Position numbers and translations under genes: made by a program. 64,000 nucleotides of DNA from Impatiens glandulifera. Its lineage: Eukaryota; Streptophyta; Magnoliopsida; Ericales; Balsaminaceae. Shown here one piece after another: positions 42,031 through 55,400 of this stretch (its first letter is position 1; each line of letters begins with the position of its first letter). The notes under the pieces are model-generated. The model searched no databases, was not told where the DNA came from, and saw only the letters and a program-made list of their open reading frames with translations. The stretch is taken from positions 38,440,840 through 38,504,839 of the forward strand of contig NC_061869.1 of NCBI RefSeq assembly GCF_907164915.1. The letters are read 5' to 3'.

Positions 42031-43536
42031 TGTTGGGTTAAATTAAATAAAAAAATAGTAAATAAATTGAGAGATAAATAATTAATTAACTTAAGAGATA
42101 AGAACGACATAATTTTAATGATGTGGAGAAATAAAACTAAGTTGTATATTGAACAAAACTAAGTTGGGTAACTTACCTTTGTGCAGGTACAGATCTGAAG
42201 AAGTCTGTCTATTCGGACATCGTCTTACTCCTTTAGACGCGCGGTATGGAAAGCGTGGTGAGACATTGTCTAACTCCTTCAAACGCGGTCTAAGGAAAGC
42301 GCAGTTAGACGTCGTCTAACTCCTTCAGACGCGGTATAATGAAAGCGCGGTTAGACGTTGTCTAACTCCTTTAAACGCGGTCTAAGTAAAGCGCAGTTAG
42401 ATGTCGTCTAATTCCTTCATACGCGGTCTAAGGAAAGTGCGGTTAGACGTCGTCTAACTCCTTCAGACGCAGTCTATGGAAAGCGTGGTTAGACATCATC
42501 TAACTCCTTTAGACGTGGTCTAAGAAATGAGCGTAGTTAGATGCCGTCTAACTTCTTCCTAGATGCGGTCTAATGAAGAAACATAGTTAGATGCCGCCTA
42601 ACTTCTTCTTAGATGTAGTCTAATAAAAAAGCGTAGTTAGACGCCTTCCGACTTGATTAAATGTCCGAAGGAGCATCTACCTCTCTACTTAGCTCGTCTT
42701 TTATGTTTGTTATCAGCGGTCTGACAAGCCAGCTAATCTCGACAAATGTAAGACTACCACATATGCGTTTATCATTCAAATTTCCCACTTTGTATCTCTC
42801 TAGTACAACACAATATTAGAGGATATTCGAAGCACTATCAGTCCTATACGGCTACGATCCCAACGGACACATGACACATGTCCATAGAGAAGATTTGACT
42901 GTTGGTTCTCTTCTAGTATTTAAAGAAGCTCAAGGACAATGGACGAATCGCTGCTGGAACTTAGCTCTCAATCATTTGCTTGCTTTACATACTGATCTCA
43001 CAAATTGCTTAAGCGCTCTCTCTTTGATTATCCAATCTCTCAAGCTCAAGCACAAATTACCTAGTGTCAGTCTGTGTGACCATTCTATAATTCATTCACT
43101 TTTATTTCTGTGTGAAACCTCAGTGTTATAAATTGAACAAAGGTTGTCCTTTTCAATAGAGAGTTACCTAAAAGTTAAGAGGCAGACGGTTGTTAAGTTT
43201 TGTGGTTTCTGACTTAGTTTGTGTAGTGTGTTCAATATCGATCAAAGTCTTCTAGTGAATATCCTTCGGGTTGAGAAAAAGATGGTGACGTAGGAGTTTT
43301 ATCCCCGTACATCCATAAAACTCCATGTGTTCATTATTTTCTATTGATTGCATTCATTTGTTTGACGCTTCAAATCCAACAAATTGTTCCGCACTTGAAC
43401 TTGTTCAAGAGTTTGTGAAGATTTGTGAAGAATAGAAACAAATTTTAACTTCTAAGAGAATTAAAATCGAATTGAAAGTCATAAGCTGTTCACAATAGTC
43501 AGATCCCCGTCTCTATTGTCAACACCGATCCTAACA
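42031..43536 (+). repeat. 5' LTR of element C
   Basis: TGTTGGGTTAAATTAAATAA start, GATCCTAACA end. It contains the palindromic array (42.20-42.66 kb) with units gttagacgtcgtctaactcc then ttcagacgcggtctaagg and aaagcg. A TATTTAAAG box lies at 42918-42926. It pairs in inverted orientation with LTR D. Confidence 0.88.
42200..42660. repeat. Palindromic minisatellite in LTR C (inverted match 41.09-41.49 kb in D)
   Basis: About nine units of roughly 48 bp with nested palindromes AGACGTCGTCT and TTAGAC/GTCTAA. GACGTC is a palindromic bZIP C-box core, so these arrays are candidate transcription-factor clusters. That reading is speculative. Confidence 0.8.
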
Positions 43537-43538
43537 AG

Positions 43539-43551
43539 TGGAATCAGAGCC
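43539..43551 (+). other. Primer binding site of element C
   Basis: TGGAATCAGAGCC, one mismatch from the canonical Met-tRNA site, 2 bp after the LTR end. Confidence 0.85.
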
Positions 43552-43588
43552 CAGTTTTATATTCTCAAGCATCATTAGATCCGAAATC

Positions 43589-45420
43589 ATGTCTATGGTT
43601 GTCACCAACAAGGTTCCTATGTTCTGTGAGGAAAACTACAACGAATGGAAGTTGAGAGTGCAAACTCATCTATCTTCCATAGAGGATGACATGTGGTTTG
43701 TCATCACAGATGGTCCGATAAAGATCGAGAGGCCAAAATGTGAATGGACTAGTGAAGATAAGAGGAAGAACAACCTCAACAACATGGAAAAGACATATTC
43801 TACAAGATATTGGATGATAACATGTTCAACAAGATCATCAATTTACCTACTACCAAAGAAATTTTGGAGAAGCTGACTCAACTATGTGAGGGAAATGAGC
43901 AAACCAAAGAAAACAAACTCATGGTTGCCACACTATAGTTCGATAACATCAAGATGTGTCCTGGAGAGACGATGACTAAATTTGATGAGAGATTCAGTAA
44001 GATTATCACTACTCTTTCCACTTTGGATAAGACTCTCAACAACATAGAGATTGCGATCAAAATTCATACATGCTCGGCCTAGAGAGTGGGATATTAAGAC
44101 GATGGCGATGAGGGACTCTAAAGACCTCAACATGATAGAAATCTAAGACTTGCTAGCCGATCTGAAGGCCTACGAGTTTGAGATAAACTCTAGGGACGAA
44201 GATGAGCATTCCACATCTGTCATCTCTATCAAGGCGTTGGTGACTACTGAGAATCCACCTGTTCCTACTACTGTGAAGTTTGTTGCCGAACAAATCAATA
44301 GTGATTCCATGACCCTCTTCATGAACAAATTCGGCAAATTCATGAAGAAAAATAATCCTAACCCAAGATCGTAAAATAATAATAATAATGATTAGAGTAA
44401 CTATAATGCTAACTTGAAATGATTTAACTGTGATAAACTAGGACACTTCAAAACGGAATGTAGGATGTCAGATCGTGATGAAAAGAGAAACGATGACAAG
44501 AAGAACCAGAAAGAGCTAAAGAATCTCATGGCTGCTGATAACAAGGCCAAGTAGGCCCAAAGCGACTCAGATGATGCATCATCCAATGACAAAGATGATG
44601 AAGACGTTACCTGCTTCATGGTAGAGGAAGAATATGAGGTATTTGACTTCTCCTCTGAAAAGTTTATAAGAGATGACTTAGCTGCTGCCTTTAATGACAT
44701 GGTCATTGAGTACAAGAAGTTGTCAAAATCTTTTAATGAAATGAAATTGAAATATGAAACTGATAACTCTTCTTCATCTCAAACTTCTGAACCAAAATAT
44801 TTTGAAAACAAAATGGCTATGCTATAATCTGAGGATGAGAACCTCAAGGAAAAGGTTCAAACACTATTATCTGTAAACCAACGCTTGACATATGGGTCCA
44901 GTTCCTGAACTAGGTCTGGAGATGCAGTCAAAGAGCAGATTAGTTTACTAGGGCCTTCCAGATGCAGATCCGGTTTAGGATTTAATAATGCCAGCCCAAA
45001 CTAGTAATCAAAGAAGTTAAATCCGGTGAAAGACAAGCTTAAGACCATAAGCTTTGTTAAGGGTAGTGTAACTGATAAAGAAACTGATCTCAACTGTGAA
45101 GACTTAATATTAAAGGATGTGATTATTTATGTAAGGCCAACTGAAAGCTGGCTGAAACTCAGGAAGGGAGCATTCAACAAGTCTGGAAAACCAAAACTTG
45201 ACATGAAGTTAAGGAGTTTTAAACAAAAACCATGCTTTAAAGTTAGTGGAACAACGGCTAGCAAGAAGACGTCTACTAAGCCTAAATCATACGCACTAAT
45301 CACAACACAACATGGGATATCCATAACGATAACTCAAATATGGATTCGCAAAGGACTAATTGAATGTGGGTACCGAAAAACTGTAAATATGTTTATTTGT
45401 AAGTACAATATGTCAAATAC
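43589..45420 (+). pseudogene. gag of element C
   Basis: The start MSMVVTNKVPMFCEENYNEW aligns with B. After NNLNNM a frameshift occurs (about 43785) and several stops follow. The nucleocapsid region has TGA in place of the first Cys codon (about 44420), followed by FNCDKLGHFKTEC, so the remaining knuckle residues are visible. The acidic region, YEVFDFSSEKF, the coiled-coil segment and the RSGDAVKEQISLL and RSGLGF boxes persist to ITQIWIRKGLIECG. Confidence 0.85.
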
Positions 45421-48400
45421 TTGAAAGAATTTGTCTTGTATCTGGACAGTGGCTGCTCTAGACACATGATCGATGATAGACGACTTCTAACTAGAATAAT
45501 AAAATGCACTGGGCTTAAGATCACTTTTGGTGATAATAACAAGGGTAAAACTGTGGGTAAGGGTAAGATTATCCATGGTAACATCACCATAAAAGACGTG
45601 CTACTTGTTGAGAACCTATGTTATAACTTGATTAGCTTAAGCCAATTATGTGACAATAGATTTACTGTTGATTTTCAAACACATGCATGTTTTGTTAAGG
45701 ATCAGTAGGGCAACACCCTGCTGACTGGAAGTAGAGTAGGAAACTCTTATAAAATGAACTGGAAAAATAAGATATCTAAGCTTGTATGCTGATAGCGAAA
45801 AATGATCAAAATTGGTTATGGAATAAGAGATTAAACCTTCTTAATTTTAAAACAATTAACAACATTTGTTTACATGACTTAGTTTCTGACTTACCTAAAT
45901 TGAAGTTTTCAAAGGACAAAGTCTGTCCTACTTACCAATTGGGAAAACAGGTCAGATAAACTTTTAAGAGTAAAGGAAATTCTCAATCCAATTAATGCCT
46001 GGAACTATTGCATATGGACCTGTTTAGACCAATTCCAGTAAAAAGCTTGTGAAGAATGAGATTCATCCTAGTCTTAATTGATGATTTTTCAAGATTTACT
46101 TGGGTCATTTTTCTACCTTCTAAGGATCAAACTACTGAAAATTTGATAAGGATTCTTAGAAGACTTTAAAATAAAAAAATCTTTAAGTATCATCAAAATT
46201 AGAAGTGACCGGGGAACTGAGTTCACCAATAGACGCCTATCTTCTTACCTCGAGGAGTCAGGTATTAGACTCGAGTTGTTTAGTGCTAGAACTCCACAGT
46301 AAAATAGTGTTGCTGAGTAGAGAGTTAGAACACTAAAGGAAGCAGCGAAATTTATGATAGCCGACTCAGGTGTTTCTCAAAAGCTATGGGCAGAAGTTTT
46401 AAAAAAAAAATTATATACTCAAAATCGGTCAATGATTAACAAACGCTTTAGCAAAACACCCTATGAACTGTTTTATGGAAGAACTCCTAAAGTTTCATAC
46501 TTTCAAATTTTCGGGTGTAACTGTTTTATTCACAACAATGGGAAAAATCATTTGACTGCGTTTGAAGCTAAAGTAGATGCTGGAATCTTGCTAGGATACA
46601 ACTAAGTTAGTAAATCTTATAGTGTGTATAATAATCGAACACTAACTGTTGAAGAATCCTATCATGTTGTTTGTGATGAATCTGCTGAAAATAATTCTGC
46701 TGAAATCATTGAAATTGCTAACAGATTAGAAGCAAGAAGTCTTGAATCTGATAGTGATTATGAAGCTCTAGTCAATAGGATTCGCTCGTCTGCTCAGATG
46801 GCTGATCCAGTTTAGAGTCAACTAGATGTCCAAACTACAAGTTAGTAGACGGCTGACAGTTCAGACGTCACAAGGTCGTTTGACTAGACGTCTGATCCCT
46901 TAGGACAAAGTTTTAAATGGAACCGAAATCATCCACCTGAATTAATAATTGGTAATCATATTGCTCCTCTTAGGACCAGACACTAATTACTAGATGAAAT
47001 GGCAAACTCTACATTTATTTCTCAAATTGAGCCAAAGAAGATCAATGAAGTATTACTTGATCCAGATTGGATCAATGTAATTCAAGAGGAGTTGAATCAA
47101 TTTGAAAGAAATAAAGTGTGGCATCTAACTCATGGACCGACTGATCAATCGGTTATTGGAATCAGATGGGTTTTTCGAAACAATCTTAGTGAATATGGCT
47201 TGGTTATGAGAAACAAAGCCTCATTGGTAACTCAAGGCTATAGACAGGAGGAGAGAATTGACTTTGAGGAGTCATTTGCCCCTATTGCTAGACTTGAAGC
47301 AATCATAATATTCTTAACTTATGCATCTTTTAAGAATTTTAAAGTTTTTCAAATGGATGTGAAAAGTGCATTTTTAAATGGACTTTTAAATGAGGATGTG
47401 TATGTTGAACAACCACATGACTTTCAAGATCACTCCTTTTCAAACAATATTTTTAAACTTGACAAAGTATTATATGGTCTTAAACAAGCTCCTAGAACTT
47501 GGTATGATACTTTAACTAAGTTCTTATTTGATCATGACTTTGTAATTGGCACAGTAGACAAAACTTTGTTTAGATTTGTTAAGGACTCTCACATTTTGCA
47601 TGTTCAAGTATATGTTGATGATATCATATTTGGGTCAACTAACCTTAAATTATGTGAGAAATTTTCTAAGTTGATGCAGGACAAATTCGAGATGAGTATG
47701 ATGGGAGAATTGAAATTCTTTCTTGGTCTTCAAGTTCGTCAACTTTAAGATGGCATATTAATCAACTAGGCCAAGTACACAAGGGAGCTGCTAAAGAAGT
47801 TCGTCATGGAGAACTACTCAACTGTAACTACTCCAATGAACTCCTCAAGCAAGCTTGACAAGGATGAAGATAGTCAGAGTGTTGACATAACTGCTTATAG
47901 AGAGATCATCGGTTCCTTGCTCTACATAAGTGCTAGCCGACCATATATTTTGTTTGTTTTCGGCGTCTGTGAAAGATTTTAAGCTAACCCTAAACAATCT
48001 TATTATGTTGCTGCTAAGAGTATTTTGAAGTATTTAAGGGGAACTCAATTTAATTTAGCTATTCTGATGTAGACTATGTAGGCTACAAGATTGATCGGAA
48101 GAGAACCAATGGGACTTGCTAGTTCCTTGGTGATCGTCTAATTTCTTAGTTCAACAAAAACTAGATGTTCGTTGCCACGTCTACAGCAGAGGCCGAATAC
48201 CTTGTTGCAAGAAGTTGATGCTCTCAGCTCTTGTGGGTTCAACAATAGTTGAGGGACTACGACATTAAGGCGGACGAGTCACTAATTTTTTGCGACAACA
48301 CTAGTGCCATAGCTATTACATACAACCGGTATTGTACTCTCGGACAAAGCATATCGACATTCAACACCATTTCATATAAGAGCATGTTAGTCAGAAGCAT

Positions 48401-48530
48401 ATTCGTCTAGAATATGTCCCAACGAATCAGCAAGTGGCAGACGTGTTCACGAAGACACTCAGCGAGATTAAGTTTTCTTTAGAAATGTTTTTGGATCTTT
48501 TAGACCTAAATTTATTTTTTATTTAATTAA
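45421..48530 (+). pseudogene. pol of element C: protease, integrase, RT, RNase H
   Basis: Protease YLDSGCSRHM (intact DSG). Integrase zinc region WNKRLNLLNF and CPTYQ, with both His and one Cys of the HHCC set replaced. Integrase core IDDFSRFTWV, IRSDRGTEF and RVRTLKEAA with intervening stops (46.0-46.4 kb). RT from [12 protein letters not shown] through [20 protein letters not shown] to YVDD (47611-47622) in a 249-codon open stretch. RNase H remnants (SRPYILF, degraded, then YVPTNQQVADVFTKTL) end near 48.53 kb. Non-functional, with stops in every domain except the RT core. Confidence 0.9.
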
Positions 48531-48542
48531 TCATGCACAAAT

Positions 48543-48560
48543 TGAGGGGGAAATTTGTTG
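48543..48560 (+). other. Internal polypurine tract after pol in C
   Basis: TGAGGGGGAAATTTGTTG looks exactly like a copia polypurine tract plus LTR start, but no LTR follows. Instead about 800 bp of promoter-like sequence and ORF2 follow. Confidence 0.65.
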
Positions 48561-48966
48561 ATTAAAGTGGTTGAACGGACGTGTGTAGACAGAGGTCTTA
48601 ATCGGACTGATTAGATCAGTTGTCTATAGAAACCATGTACTTAGACGAGTTATGTTTAAGAAACTTGCATATAAGCTTGGTTAGATGTCTAATTGTGAGG
48701 AAGACGTCTGAAGTGTCTGTAGACATGCGTGATCAAATGACGTCCAGACTTGTTAAGCGCTTGTAGATGTGCGTGATTAGATGACGTCCAGACTTGCTAA
48801 GCGTCTGTAGATATGCGTGATCAGACGTCTTCCGAACATACATTTACCCAGCTTAAACGTAAGGCATGCGGACAACATAAATCACGTCTAACTACGTGTG
48901 TCCTTAGACGTCTCATCTTCGAAAGAGTGGGACAACTGTCCAAAGTGTTATGAGCTGTCTATATAC

Positions 48967-49189
48967 TTTTCCCGCCTAGACACGTGTCTTTCGATGTTAA
49001 AAAAATTACTAATATTTATTATGATTAATTCCTTCACGCCGTTCGATTAATGTTAGAGTTTATGATATTTCTATTTTAAAATGACGTCTTTTAATTATGA
49101 TTTTATTGGGAACACGTTTTTTTAAATTAAATGATGGGTTGTTTTCAAATAATGTCTCTTGGACACGTGACCCTTCAAAATCTATTTAA
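48967..49189 (+). promoter_or_regulatory. Putative internal promoter of ORF2 in C
   Basis: E2F-like TTTTCCCGC (48967-48975), G-box CACGTG at 48981-48986 and again at 49164-49169, and TATTTAA (49183-49189) about 130 bp before the ORF2 start. Order and spacing resemble B (23561-23743). GACAACTGTCC lies just upstream (about 48930), as in B. Confidence 0.55.
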
Positions 49190-49318
49190 GGAAGCCTTGC
49201 ATGCCCAAAAGACTTTCTAACGCCTTTTTTAGATTTCTGAAAAACCCTAGATATTTCTCTACCTTCTTTCTAAAGAAAACATAAACTCTTCGTTGTTTCA
49301 TCTCCAAACTCGAAGATA

Positions 49319-52300
49319 TATGCTAAGAAAACTATTCCATTCTCTCACAACACATTGCAGGTAGATTTCGAATCTGTCTACCAGTATGAACAGCCGCAGA
49401 TCGTTGATATGTTCAAGATGCTGGAGGCGTCTGGGTTGAGAAAGTTTCTTGAAAGTCCTTTCATTCTTCATGAAAAGGAAGTTCGGGAGTTCTTTAGTTC
49501 TGGGAAGATCATTGGAGACTCTATTGAAGCGACAATGAAGGGTGTTCTGATCTATGTCTCCGAAGCCTTATTGCTGAGTTCTTTGAACTTTCATTAGAGG
49601 TTCATTCATTCGAAAAGGAGATTTTGGCCTATATCCTCCCTGAGATGCAGATCCTATTCTTTTACATCGGCGGTCCGCTAAACATCTACGGGAAGAAGAA
49701 AAATCTCAAATACCCCTTTTGTCTTTTAAAGAATATTGTGGTAAAATTGCTGCTAGGAAGAGCAGGTTCTTTCGGCACCTACACTCAAAAGCGATTTGAT
49801 TATATGGTGGCTTTAACTAAAGGGATGCCAGTCAACTTGGCGTGCTCTTTATTTTCGACTCTTTGCCAGATGGTTTCTCCATAGAGCAAGCAGAGTTTGG
49901 ACTTCTCAGTCCAACTTAGTTTGCTTTTGGAGCATCTACTGGTTCCAATAGGCGGGGGTGCGACTATTAACCCTTTCCAAGTATTGACGATCGACACCGT
50001 GAAGAGCTTCCTTGCACGTATGAAGATGGTCAAAGAATCAAAGTTTGAGTCTTCAGTTCCTCAATTAAGTGGTCAATCGATCACTCGTACAAACGTCCTA
50101 CAACTTCTAGTCGTGAGACCCCTACTAAGAAGGATAAGCCTTCTGTTATGGAGTCCGCTTCCAGCTCCAATAGTCTTAAGAGGGCACCCATCGAAGAAAC
50201 TAGAGAAGTTGACTCCGTACCTAAAAGGGCGAGATTCGAGGGAAACCCTATCACCGCTATCCCTCTATCCTCGATCTCACCGTCGCCAACAGCTAGCCCA
50301 ATGAAGGAGAGGGTTGTAACATCTGCTGTTGCTACTGACCAGAAAGAAACCAACATTACTCAGCAAGCAGAAGCAATCCCAACTGATCAGATGAAGGCGC
50401 CTGAATATGTTTAGCCGACGCCATCCAAGGTAACTACATCTGTTCATCTAATCGAAGTTACATCTACTGAAGTTCCCGTGGTGGAACAGACTGCTGGAAC
50501 GATTGCTGAGACAATCGATGTAAATATTGAGAATATCTGGGGGAATACACGCCTGTCTTCGTTGGTAAATCAGTATCATCTGATGCTACTAGTAATATTG
50601 AAATTGTTTTACCTGAAACATAGTAGGAGGTTGTGCCCTCGTCTACTGTTGCTATCATTGAGGAAGCACCCATCTAGACAACTGTTGTCCCTATTGCTAC
50701 TACTCTTCCAAAGAGTCTTATCTCGAAGAACACATCTCCTTTCGCCCTACTTAGAGCAACATGAGGAGATGCACAAATCTTTCTCAAAGAACAGTCACCC
50801 ACCCCTAAACCTATCGAAGTTCCATGTAAAGAAAAATATGTAGAGGAATATAATCCTGAACATTCTTCCGAAGAAGATCAAACACTCGAACTCATTTTGA
50901 AGGAGGTCAAAGTGAAAGCGACTGAAAGGATTGAAGCGTTCGATACATGGATGAGTCACAAGCTTCACTATCCTTACTCCAAAATCATCACCAGCAAAAA
51001 CATAGCAAAATAGTGGAAGGAGTTGATGTCAACAGAGAAGAAAATCTTCTCCTGGACTAAAATGAAAAATGTCAACGAGGCTCTTAAGAGAAGAGATCTC
51101 GTCATGGAAAATGCGATGGGGCACGCTCTTTATCCTTTCTATAATCAAAGAAAATTAAGATTCAACTCCTTTGACCAGTCGGCTCAAACAGATGCAAAGA
51201 TCCTTAATTGCCTCAACTTGCAAATGGAGTCCTATTGCTCCATTGTCAATCGATACGTTCATGGCACAAAGTCTTCTCAATCAGATGTCTTTCGAACCAG
51301 ATCATCGCGTGTAGAGCTCAACTGTTCAGTTACCGATGAGGAGGTTATATGCATTGATGACATTCCGTCTCATCAAGGCGAGCCATGTCATATTCACAGA
51401 GCTGAGAAGACGCCCCTTCCGTTTGAAGAAGAAACTCCTATTGCTAAGGAGAACGAGGTTGCTACTCCTGTGTTTGAACATACGCCCTTGTCCATTCAGA
51501 ATTAGACGTATGACATTCCACCCTCGTCCAAACCAGTACAGATACCGTCTGTTGAGGGAGAACTCTTGAAGCCATACGAACAAGAGCAGACGTTGTCGGC
51601 TTAAGGGGAACGTATCCGTTCCCAAGGGGCGTCCGAAGCCGAAGTTGCTAAATCTTCTTCTTCGTCTAAAGAGAAGGAATCTAAAGAGAGGATGCCTACT
51701 CCTCCATCCAGAACTCGTCTATCTCCTATGAGGACTGTCTGTTCCCTTCATGAACATACTCTTTGGTTTGAAGATATTTCAGGATATGTCAAAAAGCTTT
51801 GTGCTGAGATCCAGGGAACTAGAGACAACTTCAGGGCAATTTTCAATGCTCCCCGACCATCCGCCCAAGATAAAGAACTAGAGCAGTCTATTCAAGTAAG
51901 TCTTCATCCCAATCTCATTCACTCTATTCCTGTTGGTTCACACATCATATCCTCTGCCCCCTCTTCTTCTGAATAAGCTTCTCCTGGAGTTATGAGTTTT
52001 CGCAAAATCCTTTTAGATATGTTAGCTCCGTTGCAGAAAAACCTTCAAGACATGTTCTTATGTCTGCTAAATCTCGAGAAGGGCTCTATAGAATCCTCTA
52101 GAGCTGATGCTTCCTTAGCCACTGCACAAAAAGAACCAATAAAAACTTTCTGCAAAACACGTATGAAGCAAATCGTCTCAACACCCAGTATAAGAAGATG
52201 CATGAAAATATGCACAAACAAAACTCGGATATTCATGACCAGACCAAGGAAAGGATCGACTAAGGTCTAAAGAAAGGACTTGGTCTGGTCATGAATATTC
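49319..52300 (+). pseudogene. ORF2 of element C, heavily frameshifted, no tail
   Basis: The start codon is damaged (ATATGCT where ATGGCT is expected, about 49319). The domain reads LQVDFESVYQY, MFKMLEASGLRKFL, VREFFSSG, YTQKRFDYM, PVNLACSLFSTLCQM and VQLSLLLEHLLVPIGG in three frames. The second block is at about 50.90-51.27 kb (TEKKIFSWTKM, NEALKRRDLV, YCSIVNRYVHG), clearly homologous to B. A helical region follows to about 52.3 kb, then the sequence leaves ORF2 before any RGG tail. Confidence 0.75.
52230..52297. repeat. Perfect 19-bp inverted repeat at the 3' end of C
   Basis: 52230-52248 (tattcatgaccagaccaag) is the exact reverse complement of 52279-52297, with a 30-bp loop. A few more pairs extend outward. 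It sits where homology to ORF2 ends, so it may mark a foldback rearrangement junction. Confidence 0.85.
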
Positions 52301-52320
52301 GACAGAGGTTGATCAATTAA

Positions 52321-52480
52321 ATTTAAACCCAGTATTGATGTTCATATATAAAATATTATGGATTGACTGAGGTTGATTAATTATTTAATAATTATGAACA
52401 TTAAATGAAATTATATTGAGAATCAATTATTAAAGTTTAAAGTTAAGTTACTAAAAGCATTAATGTGTGAGCATATATTT
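52321..52480. other. AT-rich junction between C and F
   Basis: No gene, LTR end or target duplication could be recognised between the loss of C ORF2 similarity and the start of F gag similarity. Confidence 0.4.
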
Positions 52481-55400
52481 TACAATATTATTTTTTCATG
52501 TTTCTCTCCATTTGCAGGAAACGTTTGTTATTAAGTTTAATGCACTAAATGTCCAATTTCATCTTGGGGTTTTGGATCTTGATTTGAAACTTTTAAGTAT
52601 GAAACCAATTGTTATTATTAATATAAGTAGTGATAAATATATATTTTTATATAAATCTTAGGAGAGATCTAATTGACAAAGATTAATGTTTATGTAAATG
52701 ATTGGAAAATAACATCAAGTTCACAATAAATAAAACTAAAAGTGCTAAGGAATACATGAGGTTCGTGGCTTAGCCTGATTCGATCGATAGATCACTTGTT
52801 GGGACATTAATGAGTACTATAACCACAATTAAGTTTGACGGTTATCGTCCTATGCATGAGCATAGTATTGAAATGACTAATTTATCAACAAGGTTAAAGA
52901 TCATGGGAATGAAAGTTAATAATAATTTCCTAGTAACATTTATTCTCAATTCCTCACCCTTAGAGTACGGTCTATTTTATATGAACTATAATAATCTGAA
53001 GGATAAATGGAATGTGCATGAATTAAAAAACATGTTCATTCAAGAAGAAGCTAAACTTAAGAAACCATTAATTCATTCTGGAAATCTCATGAGTAAGAAA
53101 GGAGTTAGAAAAATCCACTTAAGAAAGACTTGAAGGGAAATAAGATATTAACGATAAATGAATATTCTGTCCAAATCTAAAAGAAAGAAAAATGTAATGA
53201 TAAGTGTAATTTCTACAAACAAGCAAGAGCATTATCATAAAGATTGCTAAAACGTAAAACATGGTTTGAAAAGAAAGATAAGTCTAAGGTTTATGTATGT
53301 TTCGAATCAAATTTAGTTGAGGTTCCTTATAATACTTGGTGGATTGATTATAGTTGTACCACACATGTATCAAATACGATGTAGGTATTTCTTACGATTC
53401 AGCCCATAAATAAAAATGAGAAACACATATTTATGGGGAACCATGTCATAATTCCAATTAAGACTATTTGGGACTTATCATTTGATTTTATACACTACCA
53501 TTTAGATCTTTTACAAACGTTTTGTGTACCGAGTGTTTCTCAAAATTTGATTTCTTTAACTTGATGGGGCTAGTTACTTTTTTGAATGTAAGAATGGATG
53601 TTTTAATTTTATTTAACATAGCTTTTTTTGTAGGGTTGGGTATCTTTAAGAATGATTTATACAAATTAAATTTAGATACCATATTTACTGAAACACTATT
53701 AACAATGCATCATGATGTTAATGTTAGTATAAAACGTGATTTTATTAATGAAATGTCTACTTCTTTATTGCATAAACGATTGGATCATATATCAAAAAAA
53801 AATTGATAGATTAGTAAAGAATGAAATCCTAAATGATATGGATTTTACTAATCTTGCTATTTGTGTGAATTGTATTAAGGAAAACAAAAAAAAACACTTA
53901 AAAAACAAAAAAAAAACATACAACTCTTTGAAATAATACACACCAAAATATATGGGCCTTTTGATGTTCCATTTTTTGGTAGATAAAGTATTGCATCATA
54001 TTCATTGATGATTTTTCGTGTTATGGATATGTCTATTTATTGCATGGTAACTCTCAACCGGTTGATACACTTAAGATTTTATCCCTTAAGTTAGAAGATT
54101 ATTAGACAGAAATGTGAAAATTGTTAGATCTGATAGAGTTGGTGAATATTATGGTAATTATGAAGAAAGTGGATAGTTCCCTAATCTATTTGCTAGATTC
54201 CTAGAAATTCGTGAGACATGTACTCAATACACAATGCTAGAAACACTAAAACATAATGGTGGTGAAGAAAGGCGTAATCGTACATTAAAGGATATGGTTA
54301 GGAGTATGTTAAGTAATTCATCTTTACCCATATTAGTATGGATGAATGCTTTAATGACCACTTTTATTTGTTAAATATGGTCCTAGTAAGTTAGTTCAAA
54401 AGACACATTTTGAACTATGGACAAGAAGAAAACTTAGTTTAATGGACATGCATATTTGAGGTTGCGAAACGGAAATTAGAATTTATAATCCATATAAAAA
54501 GAAACAATATTTAATAACAACTAGTGACTTTTTAATTGGACTTTTTAATTGGTATCTAGAAAAGTCTAAAGGGTATAGATTTTACTGTCCTAATCATAGT
54601 ACGAGAATTGTTGAAACTGTGAATTCTAGGTTCATTGAGAATTATTAAACAAGTGGAAGTTTAGAATCATGTAAAGTAGGAATTCATGTTTTTGTTCTTG
54701 TACATGTTGAACATGTTAATGATTCAGAAGAATAACAAATTAATGATTAAACTCCACATAATGAAGTCATTACGAATGAACTTATGATTGATAAACTACG
54801 TATTATTGCATTAAGACGATCTAGAAGGGAAAAAAATATGTAATTTATAATGATTATGTGGTTTCTCTACAAGAGTTGGAATTTGACTTGGGAATCACTA
54901 ATGATTCAGTTTCGTTTTCATAGACCATAGAAAGTAAAAATTCTGATAAATAGTTAGACGTTATGAAAGAAGAGTTAAAATCAATGTATGACAATAAAGT
55001 CTAGGATCTTGTTGAATTTCCAAAAGGTTGTATAAATAAGTGTTTTAAGACCAAGCATGACTCAATTGATAATATCGAACGATATGAAGCCATACTAAAA
55101 AGAATTCTTTTAGAATCATTATGATTTGGAGCTCCATCAAATGAATGCGAAAACTACATTTTTTAATGGGAATTTAGATAAAAATGTGTTCATGGATCAA
55201 TAAGAGGTTTTGTTCTTAAAGGAATGGAACACATGGTGTGTAATTTAAAGAAGTCAATATACAGACTTAAACAAGTATACTTTCAATGGTATATTAAGTT
55301 TAATAATATCATCTTTTGGTTTAACGAAAATATCATTGATCGATGTATATATCAAAAGATTAGTGGGAACTAGTTTATAATGTTGATTTTGTATGTTGAT

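Larger units (their letters stand above)
42031..52320 (+). mobile_element. Sirevirus-like element C, degenerate, 3' end missing
   Basis: Plus-strand element with 5' LTR (42031-43536), primer site, gag, pol, internal polypurine tract, ORF2 promoter region and ORF2. It ends near 52.3 kb without RGG tail, terminal polypurine tract or 3' LTR. A matching tail, tract and LTR lie inverted directly upstream (D). Every reading frame has several stops and shifts, so it is older than B. Confidence 0.85.

Noticed and set aside
42871..43131. 86-aa frame in LTR C with similarity to a frame in LTR D
   Set aside because: The similarity is explained by the shared LTR. No element encodes a protein there that I know of and it is broken by the LTR promoter layout.
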